DNA of 64,000 bases from positions 4,295-68,294 of the forward strand of contig NZ_KB235960.1 of assembly GCF_000332355.1 (NCBI RefSeq), in the 5' to 3' direction. The position numbers were made by a program, and so were the translations under genes. Shown here in pieces: positions 54,416-62,385 of the stretch. The DNA comes from Baaleninema simplex PCC 7105. GTDB lineage: Bacteria; Cyanobacteriota; Cyanobacteriia; Cyanobacteriales; Geitlerinemataceae. The notes under the pieces were generated by a model. It was not told the DNA's origin and made no database searches. It saw nothing but the letters and a program-made list of their open reading frames with translations. Every line of letters begins with the position of its first letter. Position 1 is the stretch's first letter.

Positions 54416-57094
54416 TCAAACCTCATCTTTCTCAGTCAACGCGGCGCGAACCAGAACCACCGTCCGATCGCACCGTCGGGCAATTTCTCGGGGAATGTTG
54501 CCTTGCAGCGCCCGACCGAGCAAACTGCGACGACTCGCCCCGATCAGCACGGCATCGTAATCGTGCGATCGCGCCAAATCGACTACCGCATCTGCCACCG
54601 ATAGCCCGAAGGAGGGCAGGGCGAACACGCGACCCTTCAACTGGCGATCGAGCTGTTGGGCGGTCGCATTGAGGAAACTCGTGTCTGGCTCGTTCGGCGT
54701 CGGGGGAAACACCTGACACAAGCGCACGGTCGTCTGTTTTCCCAAAGAGACCAACCCCGGAAGCAACCGCAACCCCGCCGACGCGTTCGCCCCACCACCG
54801 ACAGAAACCAACCAGCGATCGAGCGAGAGAGAAGAAGTACGACTGGTTTCGAGCGGGACGAACTTGCCCCATTTCACCAAAATCACTTCGCAAGCGGCTT
54901 GATGTAACAGCGTATCCGACACGTCACCGAAGATCCGTCCCGGCGTGCGCGTTCCCCCCTTCCATCCCATCAACAGCTTATCGATATGGCGTTCTTGCAA
55001 CGTCTCTAACACCGCCGCCGCTACGTCGTGGGCGACCCGAACCTGAGTGTGAACCGGAACGTTCCACTGACGGCCGATGCGGGACGCCGTTTTGAGCAGG
55101 CGACGGCTCGAGGTCGTTCGCACGGGGGTTTCCGAAGGCGATCGGTGAGGGGGAACCGCCACCACTTGCAAACATTCGAGTTCGTAATCGTTCGCTTTGG
55201 CGATCGCGGCGGCAAACTGCAACAACAATGGAGCGGTTTTCGGATTCGCCAACGGTACTAACACCCGCCCTTGCCCCACAGCGGGATCTCGCGTCAAATA
55301 GACCGGATAAGACGGTTCGACCTTACGAAACTCGTCCCCTCGACCCGTCAGTTTCCTCGATTCGGCTTGGATGATGTCACTGCGGGTGACGATTCCCACC
55401 AGTCGCCGCCCGTCGACGACTGGAAGCCGACTGACGTTGTGGCGTTCGAGGAGGTACAGCACCTGCGTCAGCGTATCTTCAGGACGGACGACCACCGGTT
55501 TCGGCGTCATCACCTGCTCGAGAGGCGTGTCTTCAGGCAACTGGCGTGTCGAGATATTCGTCAAATCAGCTTGGGTAATAATGCCCACCAGTCGCGAGCG
55601 ATCGACCACGGGAAAGCCACGATGGTTCGATTTGGAAAAGGCTGTCATGACGTCTTTCAACGCCATGTGACTGTCGAAGGTTTCCACTTGACGCTGCATG
55701 ACCTGCGCCGCCACCAGTTCTGAGAGAACTTGACCTTCGACGCTGGCCGTCGGGGCGCTCCAACCGCGCATTTCCAGTAGGCGATCGTACAGCGACCCGC
55801 TCGAGACCTGTTCGGCCACCACGTAAGCCGTTACCGACACGATCATCAACGGCAACACCAAATTAAAGTCGGTGGTAATTTCAAACACGATGACGATCGC
55901 CGTAATCGGGACTTTCGCCACCGCCCCGAAAAACGCCCCCATTCCGGCTAAAGCATATGTGGTGGGATCGCCGATGTCGAAAAGGGTTTGGCTCGAGAGT
56001 CCCACCAATCGCCCCAAGGCCGACCCCAACACCAGCGTCGGCGCGAACAGTCCTCCCGACGCTCCAGAGCCATACGCCACGAGGGTAAGCACGAATTTCA
56101 CCACCAAGGCCACGGCGACGATCTCGATCCCCGCTTCTCCGGTACTGATAAACTCCCGCAGTCCGGTACTGTCGCGAAAGGGTGCGGGTAACGCGGCGAT
56201 CGCTGCTCCAGAAATCGCCCCCGCTAAGGCGATCCGTCCGGGTAATCCGAACGGCAGGCGGCGATTGAGTTCTAAACTGGCTACGATCCCCCGGTTGAAC
56301 CAGCCACTCAACACCCCGGTCGCGATCCCCAACAGCAACAAAAACGGAATGTCTAAGGCTGAAAACTGCGCGAGAGACGCGGTGAGTTCGAGGTTGAGAT
56401 CCCAGTTTTCACCGCCGAGGATGCGCGAGACGACCGCCCCGACAAAGGAAGCCAGAATCACCGTTCCTAACGTCAGACTGGACACGTCGTGTAGGAGTTC
56501 TTCGATCGCGAACAACATCCCCGAAATGGGAGCGTTGAACCCAGCGGCGAGTCCGGCTGCGGCGCCGGCGGCAATGGTTTGGCGGCGGTAGGTGGGGGAG
56601 GTGGGAATCCAGCGACTCATGGAGGCGGCCAGCGCGGCGCCCATGTGAACCGTCGGCCCTTGGCGACCCAGTGCCAGACCGGAACCGGCAACGAGGATCG
56701 TACTGAGGAGTTTGACGGCCGCCAAACGCAGGTTGAGGGTAAATCCTTGATGGTTGAGTTGAGGCGAGGCCAGTTCGGCTTTGACGTGGGAGACGCCGCT
56801 TCCAGTGGCTTGGGGCGCAAAGCGATCGATGAGCCATCCAGCGATAAGACCCCCCACCAGGCCAAACAGGGGAAGTTTCAGCCAAACGGGAAATCCTTCG
56901 GTGTGATGGACGCGCAGTCCCCCCACCAGGCCGATCCCTTGTTTGAGGAGAACGGCGGCGAGGCCGGAGACCAATCCGATGAGACAGGCTTCGAGGAGTG
57001 CTACGCGTCGGGGGTCGAGTAGGGAAATCCACAGCCGACGTGGTAACAGTCCGGTGGCGATACGGGCAATCTCAGAGTATTTCTTGAGCCACAC
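54416..57094 (-). CDS. ClC chloride channel/antiporter fused to CBS and universal-stress domains
   Basis: An 892-residue fusion. Residues about 30-440 are a ClC channel: GSGVSHVKAELA, the GRQGPTVHMGAAL filter, GMLFAIEELLHD and LASFVGAVVSRI. Next is a CBS pair (QVMQRQVETFDSHMALKDVM ... VMTKPVVVRPEDTL region), then two USP-like domains (GRVLVPLANPKTAPLLLQFA ... and LPSFGLSVADAVVDLARSHDYDAVLIGASRRSLLGRALQGNIPREIARRC). In ClC antiporters the gating Glu is the E of GREGP; here that codon is CAA, Gln, which in the E. coli protein abolishes proton coupling. The start is GTG. The protein is membrane-bound; a nucleotide- or stress-sensing tail is inferred. Confidence 0.9.
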   Translation of the reverse strand: MWLKKYSEIARIATGLLPRRLWISLLDPRRVALLEACLIGLVSGLAAVLLKQGIGLVGGLRVHHTEGFPVWLKLPLFGLVGGLIAGWLIDRFAPQATGSGVSHVKAELASPQLNHQGFTLNLRLAAVKLLSTILVAGSGLALGRQGPTVHMGAALAASMSRWIPTSPTYRRQTIAAGAAAGLAAGFNAPISGMLFAIEELLHDVSSLTLGTVILASFVGAVVSRILGGENWDLNLELTASLAQFSALDIPFLLLLGIATGVLSGWFNRGIVASLELNRRLPFGLPGRIALAGAISGAAIAALPAPFRDSTGLREFISTGEAGIEIVAVALVVKFVLTLVAYGSGASGGLFAPTLVLGSALGRLVGLSSQTLFDIGDPTTYALAGMGAFFGAVAKVPITAIVIVFEITTDFNLVLPLMIVSVTAYVVAEQVSSGSLYDRLLEMRGWSAPTASVEGQVLSELVAAQVMQRQVETFDSHMALKDVMTAFSKSNHRGFPVVDRSRLVGIITQADLTNISTRQLPEDTPLEQVMTPKPVVVRPEDTLTQVLYLLERHNVSRLPVVDGRRLVGIVTRSDIIQAESRKLTGRGDEFRKVEPSYPVYLTRDPAVGQGRVLVPLANPKTAPLLLQFAAAIAKANDYELECLQVVAVPPHRSPSETPVRTTSSRRLLKTASRIGRQWNVPVHTQVRVAHDVAAAVLETLQERHIDKLLMGWKGGTRTPGRIFGDVSDTLLHQAACEVILVKWGKFVPLETSRTSSLSLDRWLVSVGGGANASAGLRLLPGLVSLGKQTTVRLCQVFPPTPNEPDTSFLNATAQQLDRQLKGRVFALPSFGLSVADAVVDLARSHDYDAVLIGASRRSLLGRALQGNIPREIARRCDRTVVLVRAALTEKDEV

Positions 57095-57191
57095 AGATTC
57101 CTTTTGGGCGATCGAGCGATAGGTTTGCCCTCATTATGGCCGACGACGAGAGGCTCGCGATCGCCTGGCAGCCGATCTTCAATGGCGCGTT

Positions 57192-58184
57192 TCAGGCAAA
57201 GATCCGGCCGTCTGGTAACGTGGCACCGGTCCAAATGGCTTCGAGTCGATCGATCGCGTTGAGGGTGGCGTTGCGAAGGCTGGCTTCTCGGAGGTTGGCG
57301 CGAAACAGATTGACGCGATCGAGGTTGGCCTTCCATAAATAGGCTTTGTGCAAGCAGACTTGGGTTAAATTCGCTCCTTGTAAGTCGGCGAGGTTCAAGT
57401 TGGCTTCGCTGAGATCGGCTTGGCTGAGATCGGCGTTGCGAAGATTGGCTTTGGTGAGGTTCGCCCCGCAAAAGTTCGATCGCACCAACAGCGCCTCTTC
57501 TAAATTCGCCGCCCGCAAGTTGGCCTTTTGCAGTAAGGCTACCCGCAGTTGGGTTTGGCTGAGGTTCGCCGCACTCAAGTTCGCCCCTTGGAAATTCGCG
57601 CCGCTCAGCTTGGCTTGGCTGAGATCGACGCCGTCTAAATCGACTCCGTGCAAGTCGGCACCGTTGAGGTACGCGCCACTGAGATCGATACCCGTGAGGC
57701 TGGTTCCTTCGAGGTTCGCGCCGCTCAACCGCGCTCCTGCCAGTTTGGCCCAACTCAGGTTCGCCCCCCGTAAGTCTGCCCCGCGCAGGTTGATTTCGGT
57801 GAGGTTTGCCCCGCACAGGTTGACCCCGCGCAAGTCTGCTCGTCGCAGGTTGACTCCGGTTAGACTGGCTCCGCTGAGTTTGGCTCCGGTCAGGGTCGCC
57901 CCCACCAGATAGGCGCCGTTGAGTTTGGCTTTGGTGAGATCGGCCTCGCACAAATTAGCTTCGTAGAGTTTGGCATAGCTGAAATCGGCACCGCACAGAT
58001 ACGCACGGTATAAATTAGCGCGATCGAGCAACGTCCGTTGGAAATTGGCGGAGCTGAGATACGCTTTGGATAGATCGATGTCTTTGAGATGAAAACTCGA
58101 GAAGTTCCCGCCGATGAAATTTCCTCCGCTAAAATTACGATTTCCGCGCTCGTAGTTCTCGAGCAGTTCTGTACGACTTTCCAT
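57192..58184 (-). CDS. Pentapeptide repeat protein
   Basis: A 330-residue protein built of A(D/N)LxX repeats from about residue 30 (NFSGGNFIGGNFSSF) to near the end, where LEAIWTGATLPDG closes it. It includes a stretch rich in GANL/GADL (LCGANLTEINLRGADLRGANL). ATG 58184 (MESRTELLENYERG) has AAGG upstream; a TTG at 58244 would give a further 20 residues. It is distinct in sequence from the protein at 51436. Function unknown. Confidence 0.9.
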   Translation of the reverse strand: MESRTELLENYERGNRNFSGGNFIGGNFSSFHLKDIDLSKAYLSSANFQRTLLDRANLYRAYLCGADFSYAKLYEANLCEADLTKAKLNGAYLVGATLTGAKLSGASLTGVNLRRADLRGVNLCGANLTEINLRGADLRGANLSWAKLAGARLSGANLEGTSLTGIDLSGAYLNGADLHGVDLDGVDLSQAKLSGANFQGANLSAANLSQTQLRVALLQKANLRAANLEEALLVRSNFCGANLTKANLRNADLSQADLSEANLNLADLQGANLTQVCLHKAYLWKANLDRVNLFRANLREASLRNATLNAIDRLEAIWTGATLPDGRIFA

Positions 58185-58642
58185 TTCGATAACCTTAACG
58201 TCTTCCCTCGATACCAACGGTTTGCTTTTGACAGCACGCACCAAACCGTCTTATTTTAAACTTTAATAATTGCTCGCCGATCTGAGCGAGGCTTTATCAA
58301 AAAAACATGAAGACTTTAAAAGAATTTTAAAAAACAAATTACGCCAACAATAGGATAATAAATCGCGTCACGATCGCGATCGTTACGAAGATAAAAATTT
58401 GTTTGAAAACAGATACCTCACTAACGATTTAAAATTATTGTAACGCGATACGAGACACAACGATAGCCTTCCGACCCCGGCTGTTATAATTATTAAAAAA
58501 ATGACCGTACGAATCGAGCGGCGAGACCGTCGGAGATCCCATGAGTACGGACGATCGCGATCGAGTTTGCCACAAAGCTCGATCGAACCCCCCCGAACGG
58601 GCTACGCTAGTTGAGGTCTTTTGATTAGGGGACACAGCAATT
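58185..58642. promoter_or_regulatory. Divergent promoter region, -10 box of CBS-CP12 gene
   Basis: 458 bases between divergent genes. TATAAT at 58485-58490 fits a -10 box for the CBS-CP12 gene; a -35 is not clear. CGATCGCGATCG (58371-58382) is a HIP1-like palindrome. No gene is seen. Confidence 0.35.
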
Positions 58643-59254
58643 ATGAAAGCCATCGAGATCGCACAAACTGACATCGTCACCGTGCGCGGATCGGCCACCG
58701 TCGCCGAAGCCGTGCAGTTGATGAAAGACAAGCAGGTGCGAGCGCTCATTGTCGAACGACGCAGCGACGACGACGCCTACGGGATCGTCACGGAAACCGA
58801 CGTGACCTATAAAGTCGTCGCCTTCGGCAAAGATCCGAAATCGATGCGGGTATACGAAATCATGAGCAAACCTTGCATCGTCGTCAATCCCGACCTCTGC
58901 ATCGAATACGTCGCCCGCCTGTTCGCCAACACGCGCATTCACTTCGCACCGGTGATCAAAGATAAACTGCTCGGCACGATTTCGGTCTCCGACATTCTAG
59001 AAAAAGGGGACTTTATCGACTCTCCTCGCAGCGTCGTGCTTCAAGACAAAATTCAACAAGCCATCGAAGAGGCTCGAGCTGTTTGTGCCGATAAAGGCCC
59101 GCGATCGAAAGAGTGTGCTGCTGCTTGGGACATCGTCGAAGAACTGCAAGCCGAAGCCGCTCACCAAAAAGCCGAACGCTTGACGAAAACGGCGTTTGAA
59201 GAGTATTGCGAAGAATATCCCGACGCTCCTGAAGCTCGGGTGTACGACAACTAA
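58643..59254 (+). CDS. CBS-CP12 fusion protein
   Basis: A 203-residue fusion: two CBS motifs (about residues 3-130; e.g. VRALIVERRSDDDAYGIVTETDV and HFAPVIKDKLLGTISVSDIL) followed by a CP12 domain (about 140-203) with CADKGPRSKECAAAWDIVEELQAEAAHQ. CP12 links GAPDH and phosphoribulokinase in the Calvin cycle; the CBS fusion is a known cyanobacterial family. The N-terminal Cys pair is intact, but the C-terminal pair is reduced to one: EEYCEEYPDAPEARVYDN has Ala where CP12 proteins have EC. It lies downstream of an AT-rich promoter region. Confidence 0.93.
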   Translation: MKAIEIAQTDIVTVRGSATVAEAVQLMKDKQVRALIVERRSDDDAYGIVTETDVTYKVVAFGKDPKSMRVYEIMSKPCIVVNPDLCIEYVARLFANTRIHFAPVIKDKLLGTISVSDILEKGDFIDSPRSVVLQDKIQQAIEEARAVCADKGPRSKECAAAWDIVEELQAEAAHQKAERLTKTAFEEYCEEYPDAPEARVYDN

Positions 59255-59407
59255 CGTCTGTTAGAGGGAAAGGGAGTTAGGAGAGCGAAGCGGTTAGAGT
59301 CAAAACATCCACCCTCTTGACTCTCCCCCTTACCCTCTTCTGTGAGGAAACTTCCTCATTTCCATCGCCGACGACGCAACGAACGATAACCAGAGGATAC
59401 TTCAAGG

Positions 59408-60148
59408 ATGGACGAGTTTTTAATTGGTGACGCCAATAATAACGCTCTCAACGGCACGGAACTGGCCGATACGATTATTGCTCTCGGCGGCGACGACACC
59501 GTGAGCGGCGGACTGGCTGACGACGTGTTAGCCGGTAACGCCGGATTGGATATTCTCTCGGGAGACGAGGGAAACGACCTCATCGTGGCCGGACGAGACG
59601 AAGATACCGTTCGTGGCGGCGTTGGAGACGACGTTCTCTCGGGAAATATCGGATTGGATCTCGTGTTTGGTGACGAGGGAAACGATTTGCTCCTCGGCGG
59701 TCAAGATGAAGATATTCTCGACGGTGGAGTGGGTGACGATACTCTGATCGGCGATTTCGGCGTCAACGGGTTAAACGGAGGCGACGGTGCCGATGTCTTC
59801 GTCTTGCGAACGGATGTAGCGCGTACCGATCCCAGCCGTTCTGAGATCGGCGGACAAATTCCAGCCGATGTCATCATCGATTTTCAGACGGGGATCGATA
59901 AAATTGCGTTAACGGAGGGGTTGACGGAAGCCAACCTCGTGTTACAGGAGTTCAGCGTGCCTCTGGCTGCCATCGGCGACCAGTTAATCGATCCGCGATT
60001 GCAGGCCGCTATTGACAACTTGAATCTCGACCCGGATGGGAACGGTTCTCTAGAACTGACCTTCGTACGCGAGGCCAACGGCCCGATGTTAGCGGTCACG
60101 CTCAATACGACGGCCGCCGAGTTAAGCGGAAACTTTATTAGTATTTAA
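59408..60148 (+). CDS. RTX-like calcium-binding repeat protein
   Basis: A 246-residue acidic protein with hemolysin-type nonapeptides (GGDDTVSGG, GNDLIVAG, GDEGNDLLLGG, GGVGDDTLIGD) in residues 20-125 that bind calcium in a beta-roll, then a C-terminal domain (DVIIDFQTGIDKIAL and LPLA... region) as in secreted type I substrates. No signal peptide is seen, which fits type I secretion. No transporter is near. AGGATACTTCAAGG upstream may act as ribosome site. Confidence 0.87.
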   Translation: MDEFLIGDANNNALNGTELADTIIALGGDDTVSGGLADDVLAGNAGLDILSGDEGNDLIVAGRDEDTVRGGVGDDVLSGNIGLDLVFGDEGNDLLLGGQDEDILDGGVGDDTLIGDFGVNGLNGGDGADVFVLRTDVARTDPSRSEIGGQIPADVIIDFQTGIDKIALTEGLTEANLVLQEFSVPLAAIGDQLIDPRLQAAIDNLNLDPDGNGSLELTFVREANGPMLAVTLNTTAAELSGNFISI

Positions 60149-60164
60149 ACGGACGTCTATTGCC

Positions 60165-60779
60165 GTGTCGATCGCACTGTCTTCAGTTCGAGGGATCGCC
60201 TTATTGCTACCGATCGCGATTCCCTTTTTACTGTTTGGTTATGCCAACTTGGCCACCTATCCCTATCGGTTTGGTGACTTGGAGAATATCGAGCCGCAAC
60301 CGGTGGCGATCGTCTTCGGTGCGGGGGTGTGGGAAGACGGAACGCCGACCCCGATGTTAGCCGATCGCGTTCTGGCAGGAGTCGCACTCTACAAACGCGG
60401 CACGGTCGAAAAGCTGTTAATGTCCGGCGACAACCGATCGCCCGACTACAACGAAGTCGATGCCATGCGCCGTTACGCCGAGGCTCGCGGGGTTCCTAGA
60501 GAAGACATTTGGCTCGATCGCCTGGGGTTGAGTACCTACGAGACGTGCGATCGCGCGAAAACCCAGTTCGGGATCGATCGCGCCGTTCTCGTCACGCAAC
60601 GCTATCATCTTCCCAGAGCTGTGTATATCGCTCGCGGTTTGGGTATCGAGGCGGTGGGGTTCGGGGTTCGCGACTGGGGAATTTACACGCGAGGATCGAT
60701 GCTGTCCTACAGTTTGCGGGAAGTTCCCGCCACCGTCAAAGCGATCGTTCAGGTGTCGCAAGCCTCCTCTGAAGACTGA
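60165..60779 (+). CDS. YdcF/SanA family (DUF218) protein
   Basis: A 204-residue protein starting at GTG 60165, 16 bases after the RTX gene. It has an N-terminal membrane helix (GIALLLPIAIPFLLFGY) and the DUF218 domain with AIVFGAGVWEDGTPTPMLADRV, KLLMSGDNRSPDYNEVDAMRRYA, STYETCDRAK and VTQRYHLPRAVYIAR. SanA-like proteins are anchored with the domain in the periplasm and affect envelope permeability; the enzymatic role is unknown. The end overlaps the convergent NfeD-like gene by 31 bases. Confidence 0.9.
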   Translation: MSIALSSVRGIALLLPIAIPFLLFGYANLATYPYRFGDLENIEPQPVAIVFGAGVWEDGTPTPMLADRVLAGVALYKRGTVEKLLMSGDNRSPDYNEVDAMRRYAEARGVPREDIWLDRLGLSTYETCDRAKTQFGIDRAVLVTQRYHLPRAVYIARGLGIEAVGFGVRDWGIYTRGSMLSYSLREVPATVKAIVQVSQASSED

Positions 60780-61012
60780 TGAACCACGATCCCAGATAAA
60801 TCGCTCGAGGACAAGCGAGACTCGGGTTCGACGACGAGGGTGATGTCCTCGCGGCCGACAACCCGGACGACCGCCCCCGGAGGTAACGTCACGGCTCCGC
60901 GACAGATGGCTTTCCACCACGATCCTCTAAACTGAACTCGACCGGGTACGGACGGACCGATCGCTTTAGAAACGATCGCAAAGCCTTCAAAAAATTGAAA
61001 CGGGTAAGACAT
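60749..61012 (-). CDS. NfeD-like C-terminal domain protein
   Basis: An 87-residue soluble protein with the NfeD OB-fold pattern: IGPSVPGRVQFRGSWWKAIC followed by LPPGAVVRVVGREDITLVVEP. It lacks the membrane helices of full-length NfeD, as in other short cyanobacterial copies. The 3' end overlaps the YdcF gene (convergent). Its role, often linked to stomatin/flotillin partners, cannot be told here. Confidence 0.8.
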   Translation of the reverse strand: MSYPFQFFEGFAIVSKAIGPSVPGRVQFRGSWWKAICRGAVTLPPGAVVRVVGREDITLVVEPESRLSSSDLSGIVVHQSSEEACDT

Positions 61013-61281
61013 ACGCAGTTAAACTCCTCCGCCTAACGTGATGTCCGAGGGGGCGATCGCTCCCTGCGGCTAAATTTGGCGTCGTGCGGGTCTTCGGTTG
61101 GGTTAAGTGGGTTTCTACTAATCTCTCGGGATCGAAAAGGGGTTTTTTCCGAGACGAGGCGAAAATTGTCATAAATTTTTAGACTCGCGTTTAGACTCGC
61201 GAGCGATCGCCCCCCAAACTCCATTTTTGAATTTCAAGCCGTCTCGATCGCCGTTTCTCGTTGTGGACACCTGCGTTGCTT

Positions 61282-62286
61282 ATGGCTTTTCTCAACTTCT
61301 CCAAATCGCGCGTTCGCGATATCGCCGCAGCGATCGCCTTGGCGACGACCCTCGGTGTCACCGCTCTGGCCTCGATCGCGTCCCGCTACGGTTGGTCGCC
61401 CTCGCTCGAACTGCTCTCTCACTTCCAAGTGCAATACTTCCTGCTCAGCGCGATCGCCGTGGTCGTTCTCGTCCTGAGTCGCCGTCCGATCGCCCTGTGG
61501 ATCGGACTGTTTTGTAGTGCGGTGTTGGCCGTACAAGTCGTACCGTGGTATCTGCCTCCCATGCGGCTTTTACCCCAACCCGAGGCTGACTTGCGCGTTC
61601 TCGTCAGCAACCTCCACGATCGCAACCAGAACTTCGATCGCGTGCTGTCCTTCGTCCGACAAGAAAATCCCGACTTCGCCGTATTCATCGAAGTTAACGC
61701 CCAGTGGACCGAACAGCTCGACCGACTCCGCGACATTCTGCCCTATCAGTTCCGACCCGATCGCGTCGAGAGTCGCGGTATCGCCGTTTACAGCAAGCGT
61801 CCGCTGCTCGATCCCCAGTTGAAACAGTTCGACTCCCACAAAACCGCCAGCATCGTCGGCGAACTCGAAGTGGCAAACCGACGGTTATCCATTATCGCCA
61901 CCCATCCGTTACCCCCAGTCCGAGCCTGGCGGTTTCACCTGCGAAACCAACACCTCGATCGCCTCGGCGAATTCGTACAAACCTTAACCCAACCGACGCT
62001 GGTTCTCGGAGATTTCAACACGACCATGTGGTCGCCCTACTACAAACGACTCGTCAGACGAACCGGACTGAAAAACGCCCGTCAGGGATTCGGCATTTTA
62101 CCGAGCTGGCCGACGCGAAACAACTTTAACGCCCTTCCTTTCCCGCTGGCGCGACTGTTTTCAATTCCCATCGACCACTGTTTGTTAACTCCAGATCTGC
62201 GGGTGGCGAACGTGCGAACCGGCCCCGATATCGGCTCCGATCACCTGCCCTTGTTAATCGATTTACACGTGAGCGCGTCGCGCTAA
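61282..62286 (+). CDS. Membrane-anchored endonuclease/exonuclease/phosphatase family protein
   Basis: A 334-residue protein: three membrane helices in the first 100 residues (AAAIALATTLGVTALASIA; FLLSAIAVVVLVLS; LWIGLFCSAVLAVQVV), then an EEP domain with DLRVLVSNLHDRNQNFDRVL, the metal Glu in FAVFIEVNAQW, IIATHPLPP, LVLGDFNTTMWSP and IPIDHCLLTPDL ... GSDHLPLLIDL (catalytic D-N and D-H). This plan is typical of the bacterial membrane EEP proteins of unknown substrate. ATG 61282 is chosen; a TTG at 61261 lies upstream. Confidence 0.88.
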   Translation: MAFLNFSKSRVRDIAAAIALATTLGVTALASIASRYGWSPSLELLSHFQVQYFLLSAIAVVVLVLSRRPIALWIGLFCSAVLAVQVVPWYLPPMRLLPQPEADLRVLVSNLHDRNQNFDRVLSFVRQENPDFAVFIEVNAQWTEQLDRLRDILPYQFRPDRVESRGIAVYSKRPLLDPQLKQFDSHKTASIVGELEVANRRLSIIATHPLPPVRAWRFHLRNQHLDRLGEFVQTLTQPTLVLGDFNTTMWSPYYKRLVRRTGLKNARQGFGILPSWPTRNNFNALPFPLARLFSIPIDHCLLTPDLRVANVRTGPDIGSDHLPLLIDLHVSASR

Positions 62287-62385
62287 AATACGAACGTCGC
62301 CCGCGATCGCTGCGGACTGAGATATTAACGACCGTCCGACACCGGCGATCGCGATCGATCTGTCTTTACCCCGAGTCCGAACCCA

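Noticed and set aside
55872-56591. 239-residue plus-strand frame inside the ClC gene
   Set aside because: Antisense to the ClC transmembrane region; low complexity and no family.
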